Positions 40,546-49,609 are shown, counted from the first letter of the stretch. The stretch is DNA of 64,000 nt from Jeotgalibacillus aurantiacus (GCF_020595125.1 NZ_JACNMS010000001.1:806001-870000); one strand, 5' to 3'. Notes: generated by a model from the letters alone, not told the origin. Numbers and translations: made by a program.

Positions 40546-43431
40546 TTATGTTTGCTCATGTAAGTAATCATAGATTTGTTGGTCAAGACTTTCTTGTAAC
40601 ATTAAATTCATTGTAACAACTGGTAGATTCTCACCTTTGTCATTAAGCATTGTAGTTTCTTCTACTGAATTTTTATCAGGTATCACTTCACCGAGGTAGT
40701 AAAAATCACTGCCTTCATCATTGTCTTTTTTAACAAATAAATGAAGATCAATGTTACGTTCCTCAGCTTCAACAATTTCAATGACTTCTTTGGATGTTTT
40801 CTTCCTTCTGCTCCTCGTATACCAATGAAAAACTTCCGGATTAATGAATGATTCACCATAATTGACACTAGCTTCAATATCATCTTCCTTATGATAAGTC
40901 ACGAAGATTGGGCAAGAACCATGTTTTGTTTTATAGCCGTAAATTGTTGATTGCTCATCTTTATCCCAGTTCAATAACCAACACGCATCTTTTCGAGAAT
41001 ATTTCTCGAGTCGCGTCAGCTTTTGGCTCTGTTTGTAACGTTCACCTCTAAGTAGAGCGGTATTTAATACATCTTCGACTAGTGTTAAGAACCAGGGCTC
41101 TTTTAATAGACCGATTATATTACTAGAAAGACTATACAAATCTCCTGCAACTGCGATCAGAGCATTACTACCATATTTTTTACGATCTGCTGATTTAAAA
41201 AACGTTAGTGTCATAACCTTTTCAACAGACAATAGGGTGTCCATGTCGTAACGCGCACCATCATTTTTCAGTTTATTTATGTATGCTGACTTTAATATTG
41301 TTCCGGTGCTTATTAATTCCTTTAAGAGTAAAGCTTCATGTATTCTTTTCCCAGATAATATTTCCTGTGTCAACATCGTCAAAACCTGAAGGTGTTCTTC
41401 TTCTAAGTCTACTACCTCTTCATTGACTGCCTGCAAAAAGATGTGATAATTCTCTTTTTTTCCAGCAATGACAATCGGATCAATAGAACGATGACTGTAA
41501 AAGTCTGATAGCATCGGAACCCTGCCTATTTTGTTTTTCAGCTCACGGTAAGCATCTCGGAGAACGGATAAATGGGTCAGGCTGGCATGTTGAATGGAAG
41601 CATAGATTCGCTCTTTCGCAATCGCTTCAAAATTGATCGTAGATACTCCTTTTATGTAGCTTTGATCAATGACTTTGCGACGAATTGAATCTTTATTTTG
41701 TGAACGGTCACCCGATAGCGCAACCGGAATGAGATAATTATTTCGATAGTTTCCGATGAAATCAATGACAGTGACAAAGTCTTTTGATTCATGTTTTCTC
41801 AAACCACGGCCGAGCTGCTGGATAAAGATAATGCTGGACTCTGTCTGACGAAGCATCACGACTTGATTGACGCTTGGTATATCAATACCTTCGTTGAATA
41901 TGTCTACTGTTAAAAGATAGTCGAGCTCACCGTTTTCGAGACGGCTTACTTCAAGATTTCGTATTTCCTGAGGATCATCGCCGGTCAGGGCGCACGTGCG
42001 AAACCCTCTTACATTAAGCTCTTTTGATAATGTATGTGCTTCCTTTTTGGAGCTACAAAACATCAGTCCACGTACGGAGTCACCCGAGTATCCGTAATAG
42101 TTGATCTTATCTATGATTCTGTTAATTCGCTCTTCAGACACAAGCTTCTGGAACTCAAAAGTATCTTTTTTCTCGCCGTTAACTTCCAGGTCTGTTACAC
42201 CAAAATAATGAAAAGGACAAAGCATCTCCTCTTCCAAAGCTTCTTGTAACCGGATTTCATAGGCAAGATTATAGTTGAATAGCTTAAATAAATCATAACC
42301 ATCAGAACGCTCAGGCGTGGCGGTCATGCCCATCAGGAAAGCCGGATCAAAGTAATCAATGATGCGCTGATACGTCTCGGCTCCCGCACGATGACTTTCA
42401 TCAATAAGGATGTAATCAAACTCGTCTCTTTGAAACTGATTAATTGTCTCAAGTTTAGACATTGTTTGAATCGTAGCAAATAAGTATTTCGCATCCGCAG
42501 ACTTTATTGAACCAGTTAATAATCCAAAGTCGTCTTCACTTCCACCAAGAACGCGCTGGAAGTCAGATTTAGCTTTTTGGAGGATTTGTTCCCTATGCAC
42601 TAAAAAGAGCATTTTTTTAGGTCTGAACCGTCTTACATCAAAAGCAGAAAGATAGGTTTTCCCTGTCCCTGTCGCCGAAACAACTAATGCACGTTTCTCA
42701 CCTTGTAAGCGTACATTTTCAATACCTTGAAGAGCTGCTTGTTGCATAACGTTTGGTTCAATTTCTAAAGCATCTTTGACTCTATTGACGGAATAACGCT
42801 CTGGCATTTCAGCTATTTTTTCAGGAAGTGTTTTCAGCCAATCTTCTTCGTATCTAAGAATCCATTCAAGTGAGAGACCCGTGCTTTGTTCCCACATTCC
42901 CTCAAACTGCGAACGAAAGTGATGAACAATATCTCCATTTTCGTGAGATGTTAACTTAACATTCCATTCGTAATTCTCCTTTAGCGCTTTATCAGTTATG
43001 TTTGAGCTTCCAACAATTAATGAGTAATACTCATCGTGCTGAAAGATGTATCCCTTAGAATGAAAACCTCTAATATCCGAAATTCTCACCTCTACATTTT
43101 CAAGCTTCAGTAACTCTTTGAATACTTTAGGCTTGTTAAAATAAAGGTATGTAGAAGTTAAGATTTTCCCTTGAATTCCTTTTTCCTTCAAGTCATACAA
43201 GTGAGACTTTAGTGTGGCAAGACCTCCCTCTGTAATGAAAGCCACAGAAAATAAAAAGTGCTGACACTTTTTCAATTCATCTGTCAAAGAGGTTAATACA
43301 TCCTGACGTTTATTCGACTGGTTAACCAGTAACTCCGGCTTAAAACGACTTGACTGTGTATGCGACTTATTAAAAAACCCTTTTTCAAGAGAGCTTCTAA
43401 GTTGCTGAGCAAAACTTTCCACGGACAACAC
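40546..43431 (-). CDS. PLD-nuclease / superfamily-2 helicase / DUF3427 protein
   Basis: A 961-residue multidomain protein. Residues about 30-190 form a phospholipase-D-like nuclease half with H124-S-K126 and GSSN (141-144). A superfamily-2 helicase follows with Walker A SATGTGKT (252-259), DESH (344-347), TATPER and the second RecA domain with QLGRGLRKHESKDFVTVIDF. The C-terminal 350 residues match DUF3427 (DACWLLNWDKDEQSTIYGYKT, CPIFVTYHK). Such proteins resemble restriction-enzyme R subunits and are suspected in DNA repair or phage defence. The NERD-helicase gene lies six bases upstream, so they form an operon, and a Nudix gene converges from the other side. Confidence 0.87.
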   Translation of the reverse strand: MLSVESFAQQLRSSLEKGFFNKSHTQSSRFKPELLVNQSNKRQDVLTSLTDELKKCQHFLFSVAFITEGGLATLKSHLYDLKEKGIQGKILTSTYLYFNKPKVFKELLKLENVEVRISDIRGFHSKGYIFQHDEYYSLIVGSSNITDKALKENYEWNVKLTSHENGDIVHHFRSQFEGMWEQSTGLSLEWILRYEEDWLKTLPEKIAEMPERYSVNRVKDALEIEPNVMQQAALQGIENVRLQGEKRALVVSATGTGKTYLSAFDVRRFRPKKMLFLVHREQILQKAKSDFQRVLGGSEDDFGLLTGSIKSADAKYLFATIQTMSKLETINQFQRDEFDYILIDESHRAGAETYQRIIDYFDPAFLMGMTATPERSDGYDLFKLFNYNLAYEIRLQEALEEEMLCPFHYFGVTDLEVNGEKKDTFEFQKLVSEERINRIIDKINYYGYSGDSVRGLMFCSSKKEAHTLSKELNVRGFRTCALTGDDPQEIRNLEVSRLENGELDYLLTVDIFNEGIDIPSVNQVVMLRQTESSIIFIQQLGRGLRKHESKDFVTVIDFIGNYRNNYLIPVALSGDRSQNKDSIRRKVIDQSYIKGVSTINFEAIAKERIYASIQHASLTHLSVLRDAYRELKNKIGRVPMLSDFYSHRSIDPIVIAGKKENYHIFLQAVNEEVVDLEEEHLQVLTMLTQEILSGKRIHEALLLKELISTGTILKSAYINKLKNDGARYDMDTLLSVEKVMTLTFFKSADRKKYGSNALIAVAGDLYSLSSNIIGLLKEPWFLTLVEDVLNTALLRGERYKQSQKLTRLEKYSRKDACWLLNWDKDEQSTIYGYKTKHGSCPIFVTYHKEDDIEASVNYGESFINPEVFHWYTRSRRKKTSKEVIEIVEAEERNIDLHLFVKKDNDEGSDFYYLGEVIPDKNSVEETTMLNDKGENLPVVTMNLMLQESLDQQIYDYLHEQT

Positions 43432-43437
43432 CTCTAC

Positions 43438-45333
43438 TTATTTAAGTTCATTAACCTTCAACCTCACTCGCTCTTCCACCAGCCCATCAAAATACTTCGT
43501 AAAATCGGACTCTCCAGAATAGGATAGGCAAAGGTATTCCTTGGCGCGGGTCATGCCGATGTAGAGGAGTGATGCTTCCCGCTCGACATCGTCTGTGAGA
43601 ACAAATGGCATATTGTCCACATTCACAATAAATACGGCCTGAAAATCGAGACCCTTGCTGCTTTCAATGGTACTGATTTTTACCAGTCCATCTTCTTTTT
43701 CGAAGTTACGCTTAGACTCACTGTTTTCTGTCAGCCAGTAATAGCGGATGCCTTCCTGATCAAGCTCTCTTTTTAAAAGGTCGATATAGTTCGTTTTATA
43801 TGTGTTTTTAACCCGGTAAAGAATCAGCATTTCAGCGTAAGGCACATTCTTCTGTTCATGCAGTTTTTTAATCTGTCTGGCTACCATATTGGCTTCACTT
43901 TTGAAGGTGTCGGTTTTAATGATAGCCGGTTCAAAACCTTTCCGTTTCGTGCTTTGAGGCGCGATGATCTCACCGTCCATCTCCTTTGCGACCACCTTGT
44001 TTTTCAATGCGGATTGGGACTGATAGAAATCCCATGCAAAAGCAACAATCTGTGCGGTATTACGGTAATTGATGCTTAGCACCTTCGACCGCCCTCTGAA
44101 ATCAAGCCCGGTATCCTGCACATAGCTGCGCTTCCGTTTATAAATGGATTGAGCCCGGTCTTCAACTAGAAGCAGCGATTTTGTATCAGGATTCAGCAGC
44201 TGACTGACCAATTCAAACCATAAAGGTTCAAAATCCTGGCCTTCATCAATAAGGATCGCATCATACATCGGGAGAATCGCTTCACCTTTTTTAAGCTTCT
44301 CAACTATGACTGGAAGCTCTTTTTCATTGCATTTAAGATCATGCTTTAACCACGCATGAAAATTCCTTACCTCAATACGATGCTCAGAGTGGTTCCCTTC
44401 TTCTGCAAAATCAAACAGATTGTCAGGCTCCATCATCTGGAAGACCATCTGTTCAATAAAGCGGGAAAGAGAGATGTTATAACAGAGAATCAAGATTTTC
44501 CACTCCGGATTTTCTTTTGCCAGGAGCTTTGCACGACTTGCTAAGATCAATGTTTTTCCGCTACCCGCTACACCGCGAATCAGACGGTTCTGATCACCAA
44601 TCTGCTTCGCCAGATTTTCCTGGTGCAAATCCATCGCCTTAATATTGTGCAGCGAGAGCAGTACCTGATCCTGATAGGGCGATACCTGCTTAAATTCCGC
44701 GCTGATCCGGACCTCAGGAAACAGGTGATAGCGAATCGCATCCACCTCTTCTTTTGTCAGCGGTTCTTTCATCCGGTAAGGGACGGTAAACATATTTAAA
44801 ATTTTCTCAACGAACACTTCCTCAGAAAACGCCTCATCATCCGGGTTCATTTCATCCCGCGTTAAACAAAACAACGGATCCACAATCGAATACAGATCGT
44901 TTTGGATGAAATCCTTCTGCGTCAGCCTCGTAAACACAGCACCACAGCCATAAGGAAACTTTAAGTAAGAAGCGTATTTCCCCTCCAGCTGAAGCAGGTT
45001 TTTGTCTTTTTTTAAGGCGTTCACTAAATGAAACATATTTTCTCTCGCCTGCAGTAACGGACTTTTCGCTTTCACCTGCTCACCGTTAGAAGTAAGCAAT
45101 GTCCATTCATCCTGATTGAGCTGAAATAACGTATTTTTCGTATAATCCTTTACCTCTAAAACAACGATCCCCAAATCAGGCCCGACGATGACAAAGTCCG
45201 GTCTTCTATTTAGAATCGAAGGCTCATAATACACAATATAGTCTTCTGGCAGGTGTTCTTTTAAAGTGCGGAAAAGCAACCTTTCACCCGCGGTTGCACT
45301 CGACCGTATCGTTTCCGGAACTGTATATGCCAT
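43438..45333 (-). CDS. NERD nuclease-UvrD-like helicase fusion
   Basis: A 631-residue protein. The N-terminal NERD domain (about 10-130) has a PD-(D/E)xK-like arrangement with RPDF (Asp46) and LEVKDY (Glu60, Lys62). A superfamily-1 helicase follows with Walker A GVAGSGKT, Walker B ILIDEGQDFEP, INYRNTAQIV and the C-terminal motif LLYIGMTRAKEYLCLSYSG. The combination of a nuclease with a 3'-5' helicase suggests processing of foreign or damaged DNA. It is the first gene of a two-gene operon with the PLD-helicase. The upstream gap contains a 21-bp repeat array. Confidence 0.87.
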   Translation of the reverse strand: MAYTVPETIRSSATAGERLLFRTLKEHLPEDYIVYYEPSILNRRPDFVIVGPDLGIVVLEVKDYTKNTLFQLNQDEWTLLTSNGEQVKAKSPLLQARENMFHLVNALKKDKNLLQLEGKYASYLKFPYGCGAVFTRLTQKDFIQNDLYSIVDPLFCLTRDEMNPDDEAFSEEVFVEKILNMFTVPYRMKEPLTKEEVDAIRYHLFPEVRISAEFKQVSPYQDQVLLSLHNIKAMDLHQENLAKQIGDQNRLIRGVAGSGKTLILASRAKLLAKENPEWKILILCYNISLSRFIEQMVFQMMEPDNLFDFAEEGNHSEHRIEVRNFHAWLKHDLKCNEKELPVIVEKLKKGEAILPMYDAILIDEGQDFEPLWFELVSQLLNPDTKSLLLVEDRAQSIYKRKRSYVQDTGLDFRGRSKVLSINYRNTAQIVAFAWDFYQSQSALKNKVVAKEMDGEIIAPQSTKRKGFEPAIIKTDTFKSEANMVARQIKKLHEQKNVPYAEMLILYRVKNTYKTNYIDLLKRELDQEGIRYYWLTENSESKRNFEKEDGLVKISTIESSKGLDFQAVFIVNVDNMPFVLTDDVEREASLLYIGMTRAKEYLCLSYSGESDFTKYFDGLVEERVRLKVNELK

Positions 45334-45441
45334 GTGTCACACCTCATTTTCCAACTTTTGTGTCTATTATACTATAAGTGAGATTTTATTTTACAAATAT
45401 TTGATGATTTCAGGTTGATCTGGGTAGTTGTCCGAGACAGG

Positions 45442-45567
45442 TTCGCACAATATCTGCTTTCTTTCGCAAAATTTTGTCGATGGTTCGCAGAATTCACCTC
45501 GTGTTTCACACAATACTGACGTCCTTCCACAGAATCCGCACCACCTTTCACAAAATCATGCCAAATG
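45442..45567 (+). repeat. array C: six degenerate 21-bp units, core TTCGCARAAT
   Basis: Units begin at 45442, 45463, 45484, 45505, 45526 and 45547, all 21 bp. The last three have changed the core to TTCACA or TCCACA. The final unit, TTCACAAAATCATGCCAAAT, matches the last units of arrays A and B. The array lies between divergent genes, not after a stop codon. The frame that gives ILRT peptides in arrays A and B is interrupted by TGA codons here. Confidence 0.88.
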
Positions 45568-45621
45568 ACCTATCCCTCCACACGCCCGACACAATTTCCT
45601 CCTCATAAATAAAACCAGCCT

Positions 45622-45694
45622 TTGACATCCACCACACTCTCCTGTAAATTATTATATGTACGAACAATATTAATTAAATTAAAAATAATATTCG
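45622..45694 (+). promoter_or_regulatory. guaC promoter with PurBox pair
   Basis: TTGACA (45622-45627), a 17-bp spacer and TAAATT (45645-45650) form a sigma-A promoter. Just downstream, CGAACAATAT (45661-45670) and ATAATATTCG (45685-45694) are oppositely oriented and match the CGAA core of the Bacillus PurBox pair. They would overlap the transcription start, so PurR binding should repress guaC. Confidence 0.75.
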
Positions 45695-45712
45695 CTTTTA
45701 GGAGTGTTTTAT

Positions 45713-46696
45713 ATGGATAATGTATTCGATTACGAGGATATTCAGTTAATTCCCGCAAAATGTGTCGTAGAAAGTCGATCTGAGTGTGACACATCTGTGC
45801 AGTTTGGGAAGCATACGTTTAAGCTACCGGTGGTGCCTGCTAATATGCAGACGATTATTGATGAAAAGATTGCGGCTTATCTTGCTGAGAACGGTTACTT
45901 TTACATCATGCACCGCTTTGAACCGCAGACGCGTATTTCGTTTATAAAAGAGATGCAGTCTAAAGGCTTGATTGCGTCAATCAGTGTTGGGGTGAAGGAA
46001 GAGGAATATGGCTTTATCAAGCAGCTGGCGGCAGAACAGCTTGTTCCTGATTACATTACGATTGATATTGCGCACGGTCATTCGAATGCCGTAATCCGGA
46101 TGATTCAGCATATTAAGGCTCATTTACCGGAGAGCTTTGTGATCGCAGGAAATGTTGGCACACCTGAAGCGGTGCGTGAGCTTGAGCATGCTGGTGCGGA
46201 TGCGACAAAGGTTGGGATTGGGCCTGGTAAGGTGTGTATCACGAAGATCAAAACCGGTTTTGGAACGGGTGGCTGGCAGCTGGCGGCACTGCGCTGGTGT
46301 GCGAAGGCGGCAAGCAAGCCAATTATCGCAGACGGCGGCATCCGTACGCACGGTGATATTGCCAAGTCTGTCCGGTTCGGGGCTTCCATGGTCATGATTG
46401 GATCCCTTTTTGCAGGACATGAGGAGTCACCTGGTGAGACGACACTGGTTGGCGGAAAGCTCGTAAAAGAATATTTTGGCTCAGCATCTGAGTTCCAAAA
46501 AGGCGAAAAGAAGAACGTTGAAGGAAAGAAAATGTTCGTCGAGCATAAAGGGTCTCTGCAGGATACACTCACTGAAATGGAGCAGGATCTGCAGTCCTCG
46601 ATCTCTTATGCAGGCGGTAACACCCTTGAAGCGATCAAGCATGTGGATTATGTTGTCGTGAAGAACTCGATTTTTAACGGGGATAAAGTTTATTAA
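45713..46696 (+). CDS. guaC: GMP reductase
   Basis: A 327-residue TIM-barrel enzyme of the IMPDH/GMPR family that reduces GMP to IMP with NADPH and ammonia release, returning guanine nucleotides to the adenine branch. The catalytic loop [17 protein letters not shown] carries Cys175, and [37 protein letters not shown] and the C-terminal [16 protein letters not shown] flap are as in GuaC. No CBS domains are present, so it is not IMPDH. ATG 45713 follows AGGAGTG. Monocistronic, with promoter, PurBoxes and terminator all visible. Confidence 0.94.
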   Translation: MDNVFDYEDIQLIPAKCVVESRSECDTSVQFGKHTFKLPVVPANMQTIIDEKIAAYLAENGYFYIMHRFEPQTRISFIKEMQSKGLIASISVGVKEEEYGFIKQLAAEQLVPDYITIDIAHGHSNAVIRMIQHIKAHLPESFVIAGNVGTPEAVRELEHAGADATKVGIGPGKVCITKIKTGFGTGGWQLAALRWCAKAASKPIIADGGIRTHGDIAKSVRFGASMVMIGSLFAGHEESPGETTLVGGKLVKEYFGSASEFQKGEKKNVEGKKMFVEHKGSLQDTLTEMEQDLQSSISYAGGNTLEAIKHVDYVVVKNSIFNGDKVY

Positions 46697-46699
46697 TGA

Positions 46700-46731
46700 G
46701 AAAAGCCGGCGCCTTAGGGTACCGGCTTTTC
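46700..46731. terminator. bidirectional terminator after guaC
   Basis: GAAAAGCCGG (46700-46709) pairs with CCGGCTTTTC (46722-46731), between convergent genes. Confidence 0.9.
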
Positions 46732-46733
46732 AT

Positions 46734-47228
46734 TTAATATGCGCCCTGAGAATAAGTCATCTCATAGCTGTGTGTATAGATTTCAAAAATATTGCCGAAT
46801 GGATCCTCGACATACACCATTTTATAAGGCTTATCGTCTGGATAATACTCACGGATTGGCATACGCTGCTTCCCTCCGTATTGCTTAATCTTCTCAACCA
46901 GCCCCTCAATGTCAGGATCCTGCACACAAAAATGAAAAATACCGGTCTTCCAATATTCAAAGTTATTGGACGGTTTTTCATTCTGAGGGAATTCAAACAG
47001 CTCTACTCCAATCTTATCTCCTGTAGACAGATGGGCAATACGAAACTGCTCCCAGTCGTTCCCGAATACATCGCGGCACATTTGCCCGATCGCCGTATCA
47101 TCGTTATACACGGGAGAGGGCTCCATAATGGTGTACCATCCTAAAACCTCTGTATAGAACGCTACTGCTCTATCTAAATCCGGCACTGAAAGACCAATAT
47201 GAGAAAAATTTCTTGGATACGTCATCAT
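46734..47228 (-). CDS. VOC-family glyoxalase-like protein
   Basis: A 164-residue protein starting at 47228 (AGGAGG nine bases upstream). The open frame continues upstream, but there it overlaps the divergent regulator gene and has no ribosome site. The VOC domain is shown by NFSHIGLSVPDLDRAVAFYTEVLGWY, HLSTGDKIGVELFEF, GIFHFCVQDPDIEGLVEKI and MVYVEDPFGNIFEIYTHSY, which include the metal-ligand His and Glu positions. The divergent HxlR-type regulator and the palindrome between them suggest induction by an electrophile such as an aldehyde or quinone. Confidence 0.85.
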   Translation of the reverse strand: MMTYPRNFSHIGLSVPDLDRAVAFYTEVLGWYTIMEPSPVYNDDTAIGQMCRDVFGNDWEQFRIAHLSTGDKIGVELFEFPQNEKPSNNFEYWKTGIFHFCVQDPDIEGLVEKIKQYGGKQRMPIREYYPDDKPYKMVYVEDPFGNIFEIYTHSYEMTYSQGAY

Positions 47229-47311
47229 CTGATAATACCTCCTTATTTGTTTGACAGCACCTATCATAAAGGCGTATTCTTCTACACACAAGAATGCACT
47301 TTTAAGTAAGA

Positions 47312-47331
47312 TACTACCCAAAAGGATAGTA
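47312..47331. promoter_or_regulatory. HxlR-type operator
   Basis: TACTA (47312-47316) and TAGTA (47327-47331) with a partly symmetric centre (CCCAAAAGGA) match the TACTA-N-TAGTA pattern bound by YodB-like regulators. The site overlaps the region just upstream of the regulator's ribosome site. Confidence 0.6.
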
Positions 47332-47345
47332 AAGGAGGCAATAAG

Positions 47346-47681
47346 ATGACTGAAAATATTGAAGTGGATGAGCACGGGAAACTGAAATGCTCCATTGAAT
47401 ATACCCTGAATAAAGTCGGAGGCAAGTGGAAACTTGTCATTCTTTGGCATATTATTTTTGACGGCACGCAACGCTATAATGCACTTAGGCGTCTGCTTCC
47501 GGGCATTACCCATAAAATGCTGAGCCAGCAACTGAAGGAGCTTGAGCAGGAGGGACTGATCATTCGTACTCAATATAATGAGATGCCACCGAAGGTTGAA
47601 TACGCGATCTCTGAAAAAGGGTTAACACTAAAGCCGTTGCTTGAGGAAATGCATAAATGGGGCAGGGAGCAAGGCGAATAA
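47346..47681 (+). CDS. HxlR-family transcriptional regulator
   Basis: A 111-residue winged-helix regulator. Cys16 (LKCSIEYTLNKVGGKWKLVILWHI) lies at the conserved redox position, with the helix-turn-helix YNALRRLLPGITHKMLSQQLKELE and the wing MPPKVEYAISEKGLTL. AAAGGAGG precedes the ATG. It is divergent from the VOC gene and likely represses it and itself through the TACTA-type palindrome. This is the third HxlR paralogue in the window. Confidence 0.87.
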   Translation: MTENIEVDEHGKLKCSIEYTLNKVGGKWKLVILWHIIFDGTQRYNALRRLLPGITHKMLSQQLKELEQEGLIIRTQYNEMPPKVEYAISEKGLTLKPLLEEMHKWGREQGE

Positions 47682-47701
47682 CCGGCCTTCTGCTCCCTGC
47701 C
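47661..47701. terminator. hairpin at the end of the HxlR-type gene
   Basis: GGCAGGGAGCA (47661-47671) pairs perfectly with TGCTCCCTGCC (47691-47701). The left arm is inside the last codons. No T run follows, so it may be an mRNA-stabilising or weak terminating structure between convergent genes. Confidence 0.55.
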
Positions 47702-47713
47702 TCTATTGATGAT

Positions 47714-47926
47714 TCAAACCTTCTCTTCATCGACCACAATACTATAAGAAACATTCAGCTTATTCATCATCCACTGCTGAAACACGTCCTCAAGCTTTTG
47801 CTGAAGTGCCTCTCCTAAAAGGCCTTCATCAACCCCAAGCTCTTCTAACGGGAAGGTTTCAGTCGCAGAAAAAGCTTTATTCTCCGTCTCAAATGAAAAC
47901 GTGACTGTTTTCTTCAATGCCCTCAC
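47714..47926 (-). CDS. small protein of unknown function, 70 residues
   Basis: A 70-residue acidic soluble protein (SFETENKAFSATETFPLEELGVDEGLLGEALQQKLEDVFQQWMMNKLNVSY). It starts four bases after the EamA stop codon on the same strand with GGAAGTGAGGGC upstream, so it is very likely translated from the same message. I do not recognise it. Confidence 0.6.
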   Translation of the reverse strand: MRALKKTVTFSFETENKAFSATETFPLEELGVDEGLLGEALQQKLEDVFQQWMMNKLNVSYSIVVDEEKV

Positions 47927-47930
47927 TTCC

Positions 47931-48827
47931 TTAAGCCGTTTTTTGATCCAGGCGCTGCCGGGTACCTTTGCGCGCTGTTGAAAAGATCAGGACGCCAATG
48001 CCAAGTAACAACAATCCTACACCTAACCAGGAAAGTAAACTCAAAGCTTCGTTTAATACTAAAACACCCAGCATGGCAGCAGTCAGCGGTTCACCGAGTG
48101 ACAGCGTAACGGCTGTGGAGGATGATGTGTGCGACAAGCCCCGTGAGAATAGTATGTAAGCGACAGCCGTTGTGATCACCCCTAAATGCAACGCAACACT
48201 AAGTCCCCGAACGTTTAACACCCAGGAGATATCAAAGATAAACAGAAATGGTGACAGCATCACGGCACTCAGTGTAAACACGGCGGCAACCGCAGATAGC
48301 GGCGGATGATGCTGAACGAGCTTACGGTTCACAATCGTATAGACCGCAAAAGACAGCCCCGCACCAAGCGCAAGCAAAATGCCTGCCGGATCTGCCTGTA
48401 CAGCTCCCTGATTGCTAAATAGCATGATACAGCCCGCGATGGATAATACCGTTGAAATCCACCATACACGAGCCGGCCGCACCTTTAAAAACAGCCATTC
48501 AAGTAAACCCGAAAGCACCGGTGCACTGCCGATCGCCACCACCGTCCCAATCGCGACACCCGTCATCGTAACAGCTGAGAAAAACAGCGGCTGATACGCA
48601 GCCATACTCAGGGCTGCCATCAGCAGTGCCGGGATTGGCCAACCCTTCGGATTAAATGAGCGGGTTGCGCGTAACAACCCCATCAAAAACAATCCTGCTA
48701 TCGCCATTCTGACCGCTCCGATCGCAATCGGATGGACCCCGTCCGGAGCGAGCGCCTGCGCGGTACCGGTCGTTCCCCACAAAACCGCCGCCATTAATAT
48801 GAAAAAAGGAGCCAGCTTTGCCTGCAT
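47931..48827 (-). CDS. EamA/DMT-family transporter
   Basis: A 298-residue membrane protein with two EamA repeats (PFFILMAAVLWGTTGTAQALAP; GILLALGAGLSFAVYTIVNRKL) and ten helices. The start at 48827 is eight bases after GGGAGG; a longer frame to 48869 runs into an upstream hairpin. It is likely an exporter of amino acids or other metabolites. An AraC-type regulator gene lies upstream on the same strand, separated by a large nested hairpin. Confidence 0.85.
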   Translation of the reverse strand: MQAKLAPFFILMAAVLWGTTGTAQALAPDGVHPIAIGAVRMAIAGLFLMGLLRATRSFNPKGWPIPALLMAALSMAAYQPLFFSAVTMTGVAIGTVVAIGSAPVLSGLLEWLFLKVRPARVWWISTVLSIAGCIMLFSNQGAVQADPAGILLALGAGLSFAVYTIVNRKLVQHHPPLSAVAAVFTLSAVMLSPFLFIFDISWVLNVRGLSVALHLGVITTAVAYILFSRGLSHTSSSTAVTLSLGEPLTAAMLGVLVLNEALSLLSWLGVGLLLLGIGVLIFSTARKGTRQRLDQKTA

Positions 48828-48849
48828 CTCCCCAACCTCCCCTTTTAAA

Positions 48850-48912
48850 AAAGACCTTTGTTTAAGCATAGAAAAGAGCGGCGGACTTTTCTATACCGTT
48901 TCAAAGGTCTTT
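48850..48912 (-). terminator. nested double hairpin between araC-type and EamA genes
   Basis: The outer arms AAAGACCTTTG (48850-48860) and CAAAGGTCTTT (48902-48912) enclose 8 bases on each side and then an inner perfect 8-bp stem TAGAAAAG (48869-48876) / CTTTTCTA (48886-48893). On the minus strand it ends in six T, so it can terminate or attenuate transcription into the EamA gene. Confidence 0.75.
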
Positions 48913-48913
48913 G

Positions 48914-49609
48914 TTAACCATTTTTAAGATGTCTGTACTGCTTTGGCGCAAAACCGGTCTGTCCGGCAAACCACCTTGTAAAAGAAGACGCATTTTCAAA
49001 GCCGGTCTCCTCGCTGATTTTTCCAATCGTCCAGCTGCTTTCCCTCAAAAGAGACTGTGCCTCTTTTAAACGGAGGTCAGATACATACGCTTTAACCGTT
49101 TTACCGGTCTGCTTTTTAAACCAGGCAGAATAATAGGCAGGGTGATAATGTTCCATTGCTGCCAGTGTTTCAAGGCGGACCGGCTCTCTGAAGTGGCTAT
49201 GCAGATACTCAATTGAAGCATGCCTTTGCACCTCAAGCTTCCCGGTTACGTATCGCGTTAAATGAGACAGTGATTCTGCCTTCTGCTGACCCGCTTCCTC
49301 AAGCAGTAAATAACGGATCGCCGACCATTGCTCATCCAGCCGCGTGTATATCGTATCTGTTCTGTCCGGCAGATAAAGAGTCGGAATATCCAGGATCAAA
49401 AATTCGTTCCGGTCATGAGAGCGGTAATCGTGATTGTAGCCCGGCGGTAAATAAAAGCAGTAATCCGGCGTTAAATGCACATGCTGCTGATCCGTCTCAA
49501 TATCCAGCGATCCCTGCAGCGGAAACAGAAATTGGCCGTAGGCATGCTGATGAGACATATATTCTTTTGTATAAGATCTTTTTTCGCATACGACTTCGTT
49601 TAACAGCAC
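48914..49609 (-). CDS. AraC-family transcriptional regulator with cupin sensor
   Basis: A 231-residue regulator. Residues about 20-100 form an AraC-type cupin (MSHQHAYGQFLFPLQGSLDIETDQQHVHLTPDYCFYLPPGYNH). The C-terminal 100 residues carry two helix-turn-helix motifs (LETLAAMEHYHPAYYSAWFKKQTGKTVKAYV; TIGKISEETGFENASSFTRWFAGQTGFAPKQYR). It probably activates the downstream EamA transporter gene in response to a small ligand, although a strong hairpin lies between the two. The ligand is unknown. Confidence 0.87.
   Translation of the reverse strand: MLLNEVVCEKRSYTKEYMSHQHAYGQFLFPLQGSLDIETDQQHVHLTPDYCFYLPPGYNHDYRSHDRNEFLILDIPTLYLPDRTDTIYTRLDEQWSAIRYLLLEEAGQQKAESLSHLTRYVTGKLEVQRHASIEYLHSHFREPVRLETLAAMEHYHPAYYSAWFKKQTGKTVKAYVSDLRLKEAQSLLRESSWTIGKISEETGFENASSFTRWFAGQTGFAPKQYRHLKNG

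Noticed and set aside
46734-47573. 279-residue version of the VOC protein
   Set aside because: The first 115 residues overlap the divergent HxlR gene and have no ribosome site; the start at 47228 has AGGAGG.
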